Part shown: in pieces, positions 1-7,327 of the stretch | Position numbering within the stretch: the stretch's first letter is position 1 | Layout of the letters: every line of letters starts with the position of its first letter | Source: JAEUOS01 sp964470865 | GTDB taxonomy: Bacteria; Pseudomonadota; Gammaproteobacteria; Burkholderiales; JAEUOS01 | Length of the DNA stretch: 60,712 nucleotides | NCBI GenBank assembly: GCA_964470865.1 | Contig: CAYYFR010000012.1 | Span: 1-60,712, forward strand | Direction: 5' to 3' | Position numbers and translations under genes: made by a program | The notes under the pieces: generated by a model | The model's database searches: none | Told to the model about the DNA's origin: nothing | What the model saw: only the letters and a program-made list of their open reading frames with translations

Positions 1-1
1 C

Positions 2-319
2 AGGGTTGATGCGGCCGTGAACCCAGCCTTGTTTCTGGAGTATGAGGAAGTGCTCAAGCGGCCGGACCTGTTTCCCGGTGAGATTGCGCATGCCGATAGG
101 CTGCTCGATCGTATCGCCAGGGTTTCCCGGCTTGTGACCAATCTACCGAGCGGTCGTCCGCGTTTGCGCGACCCCGACGACGAGATGGTGCTTGACGCCG
201 CGCTCGATTCGGGCGCAAGTGCTATCGTCACGTTTAACAAGGCCGATTTCCGGCCAACCGGGCCTAAGCTGGGACTTTCCTTGCTCGCGCCAGGCGAATT
301 CCTGAGGATATTGCGATGA
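2..319 (+). CDS. PIN-domain toxin, COG1569-like, 5' truncated by window edge
   Basis: The frame is open to the first base of the window, so the N-terminus is missing; 105 residues are visible. A GTG at 17 is available, but the codons before it already read like PIN-family sequence. The segment around LEYEEVL carries an early acidic residue, RDPDDEMVLDAAL carries the central acidic cluster, and IVTFNKADF matches the last conserved strand with Asp. PIN toxins of this type are Mg-dependent RNases neutralised by a small cognate antitoxin. The stop overlaps the next start by 4 bp (ATGA), so the pair is translationally coupled. The family is usually about 140 residues, so roughly 35 residues are probably missing. 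The RNase role is inferred from the fold. Confidence 0.72.
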   Translation, partial: RVDAAVNPALFLEYEEVLKRPDLFPGEIAHADRLLDRIARVSRLVTNLPSGRPRLRDPDDEMVLDAALDSGASAIVTFNKADFRPTGPKLGLSLLAPGEFLRILR

Positions 320-642
320 GCCAACTTGCGGTCGAATTGCCCACCACCCTTGCCAGCGCGGTCAAGCGACTGGCTGCGGAAAGCAAAGTTTCGATCAACG
401 ATTTCATCGCACAAACGCTGGCGCAGCGCATCGAGTTGGAGGAGTTTCGCAAGCGTTACGTCGACCGCGCGGCGCGCGCCGACCTGGACGCCGCATTGGC
501 CGTGCTTGCGCTGGCGCCGGATATCGACCCGATGCCGGGCGACGAACTGCCGGAAGATCTTAGGCGGCGCTTCAAGGCGGAGTTCGACGAGCCAGCCGGC
601 GCCCTCGCGGCCAAGCGAGCTTCCAAAGTAGCGCGCAGATAA
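316..642 (+). CDS. Ribbon-helix-helix antitoxin (CopG/HicB-like) paired with the PIN toxin
   Basis: This 108-residue protein starts at the ATG that overlaps the toxin stop (ATGA). Residues 1-45 fit a ribbon-helix-helix fold: a beta strand (QLAVELP) followed by two helices (TLASAVKRLAAESK and SINDFIAQTLAQRIEL). The acidic middle and basic tail would contact the toxin and DNA. By analogy it binds and neutralises the upstream PIN toxin and represses the shared promoter, which lies outside the window. The toxin-first order is less common than antitoxin-first but is known for this PIN group. The family is clear; the exact antitoxin class is less certain. Confidence 0.68.
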   Translation: MSQLAVELPTTLASAVKRLAAESKVSINDFIAQTLAQRIELEEFRKRYVDRAARADLDAALAVLALAPDIDPMPGDELPEDLRRRFKAEFDEPAGALAAKRASKVARR

Positions 643-698
643 CGGGTTGTTTTTCAGCGTCATTGCTCTACCCGCCTGCAGGGCGTGGAGCCTGGCGC

Positions 699-716
699 AG
701 CGCCCTTGCGGGCGCT
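699..716. terminator. Hairpin downstream of toxin-antitoxin pair
   Basis: A perfect 7-bp inverted repeat (AGCGCCC, TTGC loop, GGGCGCT) lies 57 bp after the antitoxin stop. No clear U-run follows, so it could be a weak terminator or an mRNA-end hairpin. The rest of 643-839 shows no gene I can support. Confidence 0.4.
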
Positions 717-839
717 TGACGAGATCCGCATGGGTGCCGTCTTCGGCCACTTTCTGAATTGACGCAGTTGCGCTCCGCTTCGCAGACTACGGAAGGACTT
801 CTGCCGGCAAGGCCGCGCGCATGCTGGGCGCACCAGGGA

Positions 840-866
840 AACAGCCCGGAACCGTGCCGGGCTGTT
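840..866 (-). terminator. Rho-independent-like terminator of the 12-gene catabolic operon
   Basis: A perfect 10-bp stem (AACAGCCCGG / CCGGGCTGTT) with a 7-nt loop lies 33 bp beyond the stop of the last operon gene. Read on the minus strand it ends in TTTCCC, so the U-tract is short. Its position fits the end of the minus-strand operon that begins near 12086. Confidence 0.65.
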
Positions 867-898
867 GCCATCATCGGAGCCTCTTTGGCGCTGCCGAC

Positions 899-1489
899 CT
901 ACAGCATCTTGGCCGCCTCATCGAACGGGAAGCGCGGCAGACGCCCCATCACCTTCGACGGGTCGCCATGACCCATGTTGCAGATGAAGTTGGTCTTGAC
1001 CTTGGTGCCGGCCCAGAATTCGGCATCGACCTTGGTCGCATCGAAGCCCGACATCGGGCCGCAGTCCAGCCCGAGCATGCGCGCAGCGATCATCAGGTAG
1101 GCGCCTTGGAGGGTGCTGTTGCGAAACGCGGTGCCCTGGATCAGGCCTTCATTGCCGGCGAACACGCCGCGCGCGTTGGGGTTGTGGGCGAAGTTCTTGA
1201 CCAGATGTTCGTAGAACTCGATGTCATAGCCGATGATCACCACCACTGGGGCGACCGCGGTCTTGGGCTGGTTGCCCGGCGCCATGCACGGCACCAGGCG
1301 TGCCTTGGCGTCTGCTGTGCGCAGGAACTGGAAGCGCGCCGGTTGCGTGTTCATCGAGGTCGGGCCCCACTTGGCCAGGTCATATACAGCGCGCAGTTCG
1401 GCGTCGGTGACGGCCTGGTCGGTGAAGCCGTTCTGGCTGCGTGCATTGCGAAATACCTGGTCTTGCACTGCTTCTGAAACAATACTCAT
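899..1489 (-). CDS. RutE/HadB-type NAD(P)H flavin oxidoreductase (putative malonic semialdehyde reductase)
   Basis: This is a 196-residue nitroreductase-fold protein. The start chosen is the ATG of MSIVSEAVQDQ at 1489, preceded by an AGGA ribosome site; an in-frame extension to about 1594 lacks family-like sequence. Features matching RutE-like members are YDLAKWGPTSMNTQPARF (FMN phosphate contact), the helix with LQGAYLMIAARMLGLDCGPMSGFD, and the end NMGHGDPSKVMGRLPRF. RutE reduces malonic semialdehyde to 3-hydroxypropionate; other members reduce nitro groups or quinones with NAD(P)H and FMN. It is the last gene of the operon, 41 bp after the NTF2-fold gene. A role in disposing of a semialdehyde made upstream is plausible but unproven. 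Confidence 0.78.
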   Translation of the reverse strand: MSIVSEAVQDQVFRNARSQNGFTDQAVTDAELRAVYDLAKWGPTSMNTQPARFQFLRTADAKARLVPCMAPGNQPKTAVAPVVVIIGYDIEFYEHLVKNFAHNPNARGVFAGNEGLIQGTAFRNSTLQGAYLMIAARMLGLDCGPMSGFDATKVDAEFWAGTKVKTNFICNMGHGDPSKVMGRLPRFPFDEAAKML

Positions 1490-1530
1490 GATGGTCCTGT
1501 GGATGGGTTGAACTGCGTGGTTTGCGGCCT

Positions 1531-1908
1531 TCAGGCCGGAATCGAGGTTGACTGCCAGGCCGCCAGTTGCCAGCGGCCATTGCGCTTGAGCCAAAGGTTG
1601 AGAAAGCGGCCATTGACCTGGCGCGTGCTGCCGTCGGGGTTTTTCAGTGTCAGGCGCACGTGGCCGCTGACCCGCGCGCAGTCGCCGAATACTTCGATTT
1701 TCTCTTCGGGTCGCTCGGCCGCCGCATAGTGCCAGCGCTTGCCGACTATGCCGTCGATATAGCTTTGCTTGGTGTCGACGACCGCGTTGGAATGGGTGTA
1801 GATCAGGTCGTCGGCCAGGAGTTCGTTCAATGCCGTGGTGTCAACTTCCACCATGGCCTTGTAGCGGCGGTTCTCCAGGGCGAGTATTTCCTGTGGTGTG
1901 CTCATCAA
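1531..1908 (-). CDS. NTF2-fold (SnoaL/DUF4440-like) protein
   Basis: This 125-residue protein shows the small cone-shaped NTF2 fold pattern: N-terminal helices (PQEILALENRRYKAMVEVD, LNELLADDLIYTH), then alternating strands ending RFLNLWLKRNGRWQLAAWQST, a typical DUF4440/SnoaL ending. Relatives are ring-hydrolysing or isomerising enzymes, or merely ligand-binding proteins, so the catalytic role is open. Two adjacent ATGs (1908 and 1905) can serve as start. It sits between the TauE-like gene (30 bp gap) and the flavin reductase in the operon. Helping to isomerise or hydrolyse a pathway intermediate is inference from position only. Confidence 0.72.
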   Translation of the reverse strand: MMSTPQEILALENRRYKAMVEVDTTALNELLADDLIYTHSNAVVDTKQSYIDGIVGKRWHYAAAERPEEKIEVFGDCARVSGHVRLTLKNPDGSTRQVNGRFLNLWLKRNGRWQLAAWQSTSIPA

Positions 1909-1938
1909 AATCTCCCGGTTATGGTTGGGTGTGCGATT

Positions 1939-2706
1939 CTACGACCAGGCATGGTGGATGGCGCGCGCGATCATCACCAGTGCCATCAGCGACAGGAAGG
2001 CGCGCAGCCAGCGCCGATACGTGGCGATGTCCGCGCCTTCGCGCATGCGGATGCCCAGCCAGAACGGCAGCGCCGCGACCAGCGCCAGCGGCGCGGCCGA
2101 CAGCCAGGCCGCTGCCTGAATGCCGCCAGCGGTGAGTGCGACGATTTGCGTGATCTTGCCGGTCAGGAAGCACGTGTTGAGCACCTGGATCATGGTTACC
2201 GGTGCCAGGCCCATGACCAGGCACCAGATCAGGAGGAACGGTGCGCCCACGTTGATGGCAGCTTCGGTCAAGCCGGCCAGTGTGGCGCAAACCGCCGCCA
2301 CCGGATGCATGAATCTCTGTGCACCCTCGATCCTGGCACGACCCAGCCAGTCGAGCGAGACATACAAGAGCAGCGCCGCGCCAAGCGCCAGCAGCAACCA
2401 CTCCGGATCGAGTGCGAAAAAGATGCGTGCACCGACAAGCCCGCCTGCGATCATGCAAAGCGGCATGTACCAGAAGCGCCCGACGCTCGCGCGCAGGTTG
2501 CCACCGCGCAGGCTCAGATAGATGGTCAACAGCAGGATGGTCGGCACCGTCACGATCATCGCCGTGCGCAGGTCGACCACCAGCGACAGCAGCGGTGTGG
2601 CCAGCATCGGATAACCAACCCCGAGCAAGCCCTGCACATAGCCTGACAGCATGGTCACAAGCACTATCCAGGCGATGATCGGCCAACCCAGTTGCAGCCA
2701 TTCCAA
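1939..2706 (-). CDS. TauE/SafE-family membrane transporter
   Basis: About 255 residues with seven to eight predicted membrane segments. The first is LGWPIIAWIVLVTMLSGYV, followed by GLLGVGYPMLATPLL, the glycine-rich repeat typical of TauE/SafE; a second copy of the pattern is GLTEAAINVGAPFLLIW. The family moves sulfonates, sulfite or other organic anions. No ATG exists near the start. I chose a TTG at 2706, preceded by GCGAGG and 15 bp past the stop of the upstream monooxygenase; a TTG at 2775 would overlap that gene by 55 bp. In this operon it could import the aromatic substrate or export an acid by-product; direction and substrate cannot be told from sequence. Confidence 0.75.
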   Translation of the reverse strand: MEWLQLGWPIIAWIVLVTMLSGYVQGLLGVGYPMLATPLLSLVVDLRTAMIVTVPTILLLTIYLSLRGGNLRASVGRFWYMPLCMIAGGLVGARIFFALDPEWLLLALGAALLLYVSLDWLGRARIEGAQRFMHPVAAVCATLAGLTEAAINVGAPFLLIWCLVMGLAPVTMIQVLNTCFLTGKITQIVALTAGGIQAAAWLSAAPLALVAALPFWLGIRMREGADIATYRRWLRAFLSLMALVMIARAIHHAWS

Positions 2707-2720
2707 ACGATGCCTCGCTT

Positions 2721-4394
2721 TCAGTTCTGCAGTGCGGCGGCGTGCCCGCTGACGCGATCGAGTACGGCACCGCAATCGATGGCGCCGCCGCTATCGCGCC
2801 AGGCCACCACCTGATCCGGGCGAATCAATGCATGATCGGCTTGATACAAGTCGCGCAGTGCGGCGCTGGCAAGCCGCAGAACCTTGAGCGGCAAGCCGCG
2901 CCGCGCAGCCGCGGCTTCGAAGCCGGCCACGCACCCGGTCGCAGCGCTCAGGCACAACAAGGTGAAGTCGAAGCCGAAGCCGTCGTACAGGGAGTCGCCA
3001 TCGGCCAGCCAGGCATGCGGTGCACGCCCGCCCGGAGAAGCGCTTGGCACATATTGATTGGCTTCATCCGGTGGCGCCGCACTGGCGTCACCGAATATCA
3101 CGGGCGAATCGTCGTAGCGGGCGCCGAAGGTGATGCCGGGAATATTGAACTCTGCGCGCGCATGCGCCTCGAGGTAAGCCCCGGCCGCCGCACGCAAGGC
3201 CGTGCCATGCGCCGACGCTTCCTCGATGCGCGGATCAGGAGTGAAGAGCCCTATCGAATCGGCGCAACGCCGCGCGAACGCGGTGTTGCGTTGTGCCACG
3301 GGGCGACGCTCGGCCGCATAACTGGCCAACAGCGAATCGCCGCCCCAACCCTTGACCATCGCCGCCAGCTTCCAGCCCAGGTTGACCGCGTCCTCCACCC
3401 CGGTGTTGTAACCCAGGCCACCGGTAGGCGTGAACAGATGCACCGCATCGCCCGCCATATGGATCCGGCCGCGGGAAAATTGCTCGGCTACGAGCGTGAG
3501 CCCGGCCTTCCAGGACAGGCGCGCCAGGAATTCGACTTCGATCTCGGCGCCCAGGGCCTGGCACAACATCCGCCTGGCGTAGCCGTCGCTGACCTGATCG
3601 CCATCCTCCTCGCGCAATTGCGTATGGAACACGAACTCGTCGACGCCGTTCAAGGCCGCCATGAAGGCGCGGCGTTCGGGATTGAAGGCCCAGTACATCC
3701 AGGCGCGCTGGTGCCCCAGAAATTCGTACAGCCCGGGAGCCCTTACGTGGATGGCCATCATCTGCCCACCCATGAAGTCGCGTTTGGCGCCACCCTCCCC
3801 GCCATAGACGATGCCGAGTTGCTTGCGCACCATGCTGCGCGGGCCGTCAGCGCCGACCAGATACCCCGCCTCGAAGGTGCTTAACACGCCGCTCTTCAAG
3901 TCACGAACCGCGGCGCTGACCCGCGTGCCGTGGTCGGTAAAGCTTTCGACCCGCGACCCAAAACGCACATCGATCGAAAGAAGCTGCGCCGCGCGCCGCT
4001 TGAGGATGCGCTCGATGTACATCTGCGAGCAGCGATGCGGCAACTCCGCTGCGCTAAAGGCCGCCGCTCCACTTCGCGCCAGCGCGCGCGCATCGCGCGA
4101 TGCGGGAAGCTCAATGCGCGCCAGTTCGTGCCTGCAAAAGCGCGTCCAGTAAGTGACGTCGGTCGGATAATCCGGCGGCAGACCCTGGGCACGGATTTCA
4201 TCGGCCAGCCCGAGACGTCGGAAGTGCTCCATGGTGCGCGCCTGCGTGGCGTTGGCTGCCGGCAGGATCGCGCTGTCCGGCTTGTCGTCGAGCAGGACCG
4301 CGCGCACCCCGCGCCGGCCCAGTTCCAGGGCCAGCACAAGCCCGGTCGGCCCGCCGCCGATGATGATGACGTCGGTCTGGATGGCGGATGTCAT
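2721..4394 (-). CDS. FAD-dependent aromatic-ring monooxygenase (PheA/TfdB/MhpA-like)
   Basis: A 557-residue group A flavoprotein monooxygenase. From MTSAIQTD it has GGGPTG at 13-18 (ADP-binding Rossmann turn), GADGPRS at 181-187 (DG motif contacting FAD and NADPH) and GRIHMAGDAVH at 309-319 (GD motif for FAD ribityl), then a thioredoxin-like C-terminal domain as in phenol hydroxylases. It should ortho-hydroxylate a phenolic ring using O2 and NAD(P)H. The gene ends 39 bp after the ring-cleavage dioxygenase gene and precedes the TauE gene, so it most likely makes the trihydroxybenzene that the dioxygenase cleaves. The start could also be a GTG at 4418, adding eight residues. Confidence 0.86.
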   Translation of the reverse strand: MTSAIQTDVIIIGGGPTGLVLALELGRRGVRAVLLDDKPDSAILPAANATQARTMEHFRRLGLADEIRAQGLPPDYPTDVTYWTRFCRHELARIELPASRDARALARSGAAAFSAAELPHRCSQMYIERILKRRAAQLLSIDVRFGSRVESFTDHGTRVSAAVRDLKSGVLSTFEAGYLVGADGPRSMVRKQLGIVYGGEGGAKRDFMGGQMMAIHVRAPGLYEFLGHQRAWMYWAFNPERRAFMAALNGVDEFVFHTQLREEDGDQVSDGYARRMLCQALGAEIEVEFLARLSWKAGLTLVAEQFSRGRIHMAGDAVHLFTPTGGLGYNTGVEDAVNLGWKLAAMVKGWGGDSLLASYAAERRPVAQRNTAFARRCADSIGLFTPDPRIEEASAHGTALRAAAGAYLEAHARAEFNIPGITFGARYDDSPVIFGDASAAPPDEANQYVPSASPGGRAPHAWLADGDSLYDGFGFDFTLLCLSAATGCVAGFEAAAARRGLPLKVLRLASAALRDLYQADHALIRPDQVVAWRDSGGAIDCGAVLDRVSGHAAALQN

Positions 4395-4433
4395 GGGCTC
4401 AATCGCAGCACCGGCCACTGCGGCCGGTTGCGC

Positions 4434-5303
4434 CTACCTGGCCGCCGGATTGAGGACGAAATCGAAATCCAGCGTATAGAAAGGCTCTGCCATCTTGCTG
4501 CCATCCGGTGCAGTGCCCGCGGGCTTCTGGATCCAGTCCGAGATCAGCGAGGAGCGCACGCCAAATACCGCATCGGAATCGAGATATTTGTCGTCGCCGC
4601 GGAACACATGGGTGACCAGCTTCTCGTAGCCCGGGGCCTGGATCATGAAGTGCAGGTGCGCCGGGCGGAACGGGTGGCGACCGGCACGGTCGATCCATGT
4701 ACCCACCGGGCCATCGGTGGGAATCGAATAGAACTCCGGCAGGATGCTCTTGAACCAGTACTTGCCTTCGGCATCGGAGCGCAGGCGGCCGCGCGCGAAC
4801 AGCGCGTTGTCCTTGTCGGTGTACTGCACGTCATAGACGCCGTCGCCGTCGGCCTGCCACACATCGAGCACGGCGTCGGCGACAGGCTTGCCATCGAGGC
4901 CGCGTACGGTTCCGGAAATGAAAGCAGGCTCGCCGGCCGCGCCCATCGAAAGATCGTCGCCGTTCCTGAAGTCGGCCGCCTGATCGGTATGGAAGGGGCC
5001 GAACACGGTGGCTTCGGTGCAGCCGGCGGGCTTCTTGTGGTTGAGCGCCACCACCAGCATCGACAAGCCCAGGGTGTCGGACAAGAGGATGACTTCCTGG
5101 CGCTTGTCATCGCATTTCTTGCCGACCGCAGTCAGGAATTCGATGCCCTGCATCCACTCCTCCTCGGTGAGCTTGACCTCGCGTGCGAATTCGTGCAGGT
5201 GCCGGGTCAGGCTGGTGAGTATTTGCTTGAAGCGCGGGTCCTTGCAGCCTTCAAGGCGGCGTATCGCTTCTTCGGTGATGGTGTTTTCGTCGAGGTTTTG
5301 CAT
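4434..5303 (-). CDS. Intradiol ring-cleavage dioxygenase, hydroxyquinol/catechol 1,2-dioxygenase type
   Basis: This 289-residue non-haem Fe(III) enzyme has an N-terminal helical dimerisation domain (1-100) and a beta-sandwich catalytic domain. The four iron ligands are visible with family spacing: Tyr157 (GDGVYDVQ), Tyr192 (EFYSIPTDGP), His216 and His218 (RPAHLHFMI). TEATVFGPF and LDVWQADGDGVYD resemble hydroxyquinol 1,2-dioxygenases more than classical catechol enzymes. The reaction would be hydroxyquinol + O2 to maleylacetate. That fits the maleylacetate reductase at the head of the operon and the absence of muconate cycloisomerase genes. A good AAGGAAG ribosome site precedes the ATG. Confidence 0.87.
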   Translation of the reverse strand: MQNLDENTITEEAIRRLEGCKDPRFKQILTSLTRHLHEFAREVKLTEEEWMQGIEFLTAVGKKCDDKRQEVILLSDTLGLSMLVVALNHKKPAGCTEATVFGPFHTDQAADFRNGDDLSMGAAGEPAFISGTVRGLDGKPVADAVLDVWQADGDGVYDVQYTDKDNALFARGRLRSDAEGKYWFKSILPEFYSIPTDGPVGTWIDRAGRHPFRPAHLHFMIQAPGYEKLVTHVFRGDDKYLDSDAVFGVRSSLISDWIQKPAGTAPDGSKMAEPFYTLDFDFVLNPAAR

Positions 5304-5370
5304 GTTGACTTCCTTTGTCTATGGATTGTTGATGCCTGGACATGCCGGCTTGGCCGGCGGATGTGGAACT

Positions 5371-6333
5371 TTACTGTGCCTGCATTTTTGCGCGTTTGGC
5401 GATGCGCGCGGAGACTTCGATTTCCTTCTTCAGGAAAGCGTCGAATTCGCTTTGCGACATCAACATGGCTTCGGTCCCGCTCTTCAGGTAGCGCTCCTTG
5501 ACCTCGGGCGTGTTGGCCGCCTTGATGATTTCCGCATGCAGGCGCTGGACGATCGCCGCCGGTGTTTTCGATGGTACGAAAGCGCCGACCCAAAGCGAAA
5601 AGTCGGAATCGGGAAAGCCGGCCTCGATCGACGTCGGCACCTCGGGCAGCAAGGGGCTGCGCCTGGTGCCGCTGGTGGCCAGCGCCGCCACCTTGCCATC
5701 CTTGATCAGCCCCAGCGCGGCGTTGATCGGCGCGCAATAGTATTCGAGGCGGCCGCCGACGATTTCTGTCACCGCTTCAGGCGTGCCCTTGAAGGGCACA
5801 TGCTGCATGTCGATATCGGCCGCCAGCATGAATTTCTCGGCATTCAGGTGGGTCGCGCTGCCGATGCCGGCGGAAGCGAAGTTGAGCTGGTTGGGTTTGG
5901 CCTTGGCCGCGGCCACCAGGTCCTTCAATGTCTTGTAGCGGCCTTGCGGGGCGATGATGATGTTGGGCACCGCGCCCAAGCCCGCCACGTTGGTGAAATC
6001 GCGCAGTGTGTCGTATTGGAGATTGGTGTAGATCGCCGGGTTGACCGCGTGCGACCCCGAATGCACCAGCACGGTGTAGCCGTCGGGATCGGACTTGGCC
6101 ACCGCGGTGGCGGCGATGGTACCGCCGGCGCCGGGGCGATTCTCGATCACGATCGGCTGGCCCAGCGAAAGCGTCATGCGCTCGGCGATGGTGCGCGCCA
6201 TGATGTCGGTCGAGCTGCCGGCGGTGAACGGCACCACGAACTTGATCGCCTTGGTCGGATAGGCGGCTTGCGCGCGCGCGGCGGATGCGAGCATTGCAGC
6301 GGCGGCGCTGGCGATGAAGGTACGACGTTTCAT
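5371..6333 (-). CDS. Bug-family tripartite tricarboxylate-type solute receptor
   Basis: A 320-residue periplasmic receptor. It has a signal peptide (MKRRTFIASAAAAMLAS, cleavage near ARAQA) and the Bug ligand motif region YPTKAIKFVVPFTAGSSTDIMAR. The family then continues VIENRPGAGGTIAATAVAKSDPDG, a segment near-diagnostic for TctC/Bug proteins. Bugs bind carboxylates, amides or aromatic acids and hand them to a TctAB permease, but no tctA or tctB is in this window. It sits mid-operon between a dehydrogenase and the dioxygenase, so its ligand is probably the pathway substrate. The start has a GGAG ribosome site. Confidence 0.9.
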   Translation of the reverse strand: MKRRTFIASAAAAMLASAARAQAAYPTKAIKFVVPFTAGSSTDIMARTIAERMTLSLGQPIVIENRPGAGGTIAATAVAKSDPDGYTVLVHSGSHAVNPAIYTNLQYDTLRDFTNVAGLGAVPNIIIAPQGRYKTLKDLVAAAKAKPNQLNFASAGIGSATHLNAEKFMLAADIDMQHVPFKGTPEAVTEIVGGRLEYYCAPINAALGLIKDGKVAALATSGTRRSPLLPEVPTSIEAGFPDSDFSLWVGAFVPSKTPAAIVQRLHAEIIKAANTPEVKERYLKSGTEAMLMSQSEFDAFLKKEIEVSARIAKRAKMQAQ

Positions 6334-6418
6334 GTGTGTCTCCGTGTTCTAGAAGCTGTTGTTGATCCAATGCCGGTTTGACGCATGGCGGACGGTAGTC
6401 AGAATAGCGGTTACGGCT

Positions 6419-7327
6419 TCATTGCGCCGGCGCTTCGGTGCTGCCTGCCAAACGCTGCATGTACCTGACCGTGGCGATGTAATCAAGTTCCCCGTCGCCT
6501 TGTGCTGCGACCGCCTGATACATCTGCCGCATCAGTGCCGTCAGGTTGAGCGGCACACCGACGCGCGCCGCCTCGCCCATGATGAGGTCGAGGTCCTTGA
6601 TCATCTGCAGGCCGGAAAAGGTGGAGGCGTAGTCATGCGCCTTGAGCGGCTCCACCTTGTAGTTGACCATGGGCGAGCCGGCCGCGCTTTTGCCCATGAT
6701 GTCGAGCATTTGCGCCCATTCAAGCCCGCCTTTCTCGCCCAGCACCAGAGCTTCGGCCATCAGGCCTGCGGTGCCGGCGATCATCAGGTTGATGACCAGC
6801 TTGATGACGCGTGCCTCTTCGCCCTGGCCCAGGTAGAAATGGGTCTTGCCGAAGGTATCGAGCAAGGGTTTCACAAAATCGTAGAGCGCGCGTGGGCCGG
6901 AGGCCATCACCGTCAGGTTGGCCGCGCGCGCCACCACCGGGTTTCCCGATACGGTAACGCGCAAATAGTCGATGCCACTTGCGGCCAAGGACGCGGCAAA
7001 CTCGGCGGAGACTCCCGGCGACACCGTGCTGGTATCGACATAGCACAAGCCACTTCGGCCGCTGGCAGCGAGCGCCCGCGCCACCGCGGCGAATGCCGCA
7101 TCGTTGGGCAGCGAACTCAGGAGCAAGTCGACCTCTGCGGCACATGCGGCCACGTCGGTGGCGATCTCGCAGCCCGCCATGCGCGCCGCCTCAAGCCCTG
7201 CCGGCGCAGCGTCACAGGCGATCACCCGATAGCCGGCGCTGCGCAAGTGCTGGATCATCGGCAGGCCCATCTTGCCGACGCCGACAAAGCCCAATACCGT
7301 CTTCGCCGGGCTCGCGATATCCATCAT
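6419..7327 (-). CDS. Beta-hydroxyacid dehydrogenase (3-hydroxyisobutyrate dehydrogenase family), copy 1
   Basis: A 302-residue NAD(P)-dependent enzyme of the 6-phosphogluconate/3-hydroxyisobutyrate dehydrogenase family. The N-terminal Rossmann domain has GFVGVGKMGLPM; the linker and all-helical C-terminal domain follow. The catalytic Lys is in ARVIKLVINLM. The substrate loop reads VSGNPVVARAANLTVMASGP, with Asn in place of the usual second Gly of VSGG. The start overlaps the amidohydrolase stop by 4 bp (ATGA), so the two are coupled. A second member of the same subgroup lies on the other side of the amidohydrolase. It likely oxidises a short beta-hydroxyacid or reduces a semialdehyde; the exact substrate is unknown. 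Confidence 0.85.
   Translation of the reverse strand: MMDIASPAKTVLGFVGVGKMGLPMIQHLRSAGYRVIACDAAPAGLEAARMAGCEIATDVAACAAEVDLLLSSLPNDAAFAAVARALAASGRSGLCYVDTSTVSPGVSAEFAASLAASGIDYLRVTVSGNPVVARAANLTVMASGPRALYDFVKPLLDTFGKTHFYLGQGEEARVIKLVINLMIAGTAGLMAEALVLGEKGGLEWAQMLDIMGKSAAGSPMVNYKVEPLKAHDYASTFSGLQMIKDLDLIMGEAARVGVPLNLTALMRQMYQAVAAQGDGELDYIATVRYMQRLAGSTEAPAQ

Noticed and set aside
2707..2775. Longer TauE start at TTG 2775
   Set aside because: It would overlap the monooxygenase gene by 55 bp, and the extra residues are Arg-rich without family similarity.
5008..6381. A 457-codon plus-strand frame over the dioxygenase and Bug genes
   Set aside because: Crosses two well-supported minus-strand genes and has no recognisable motif.
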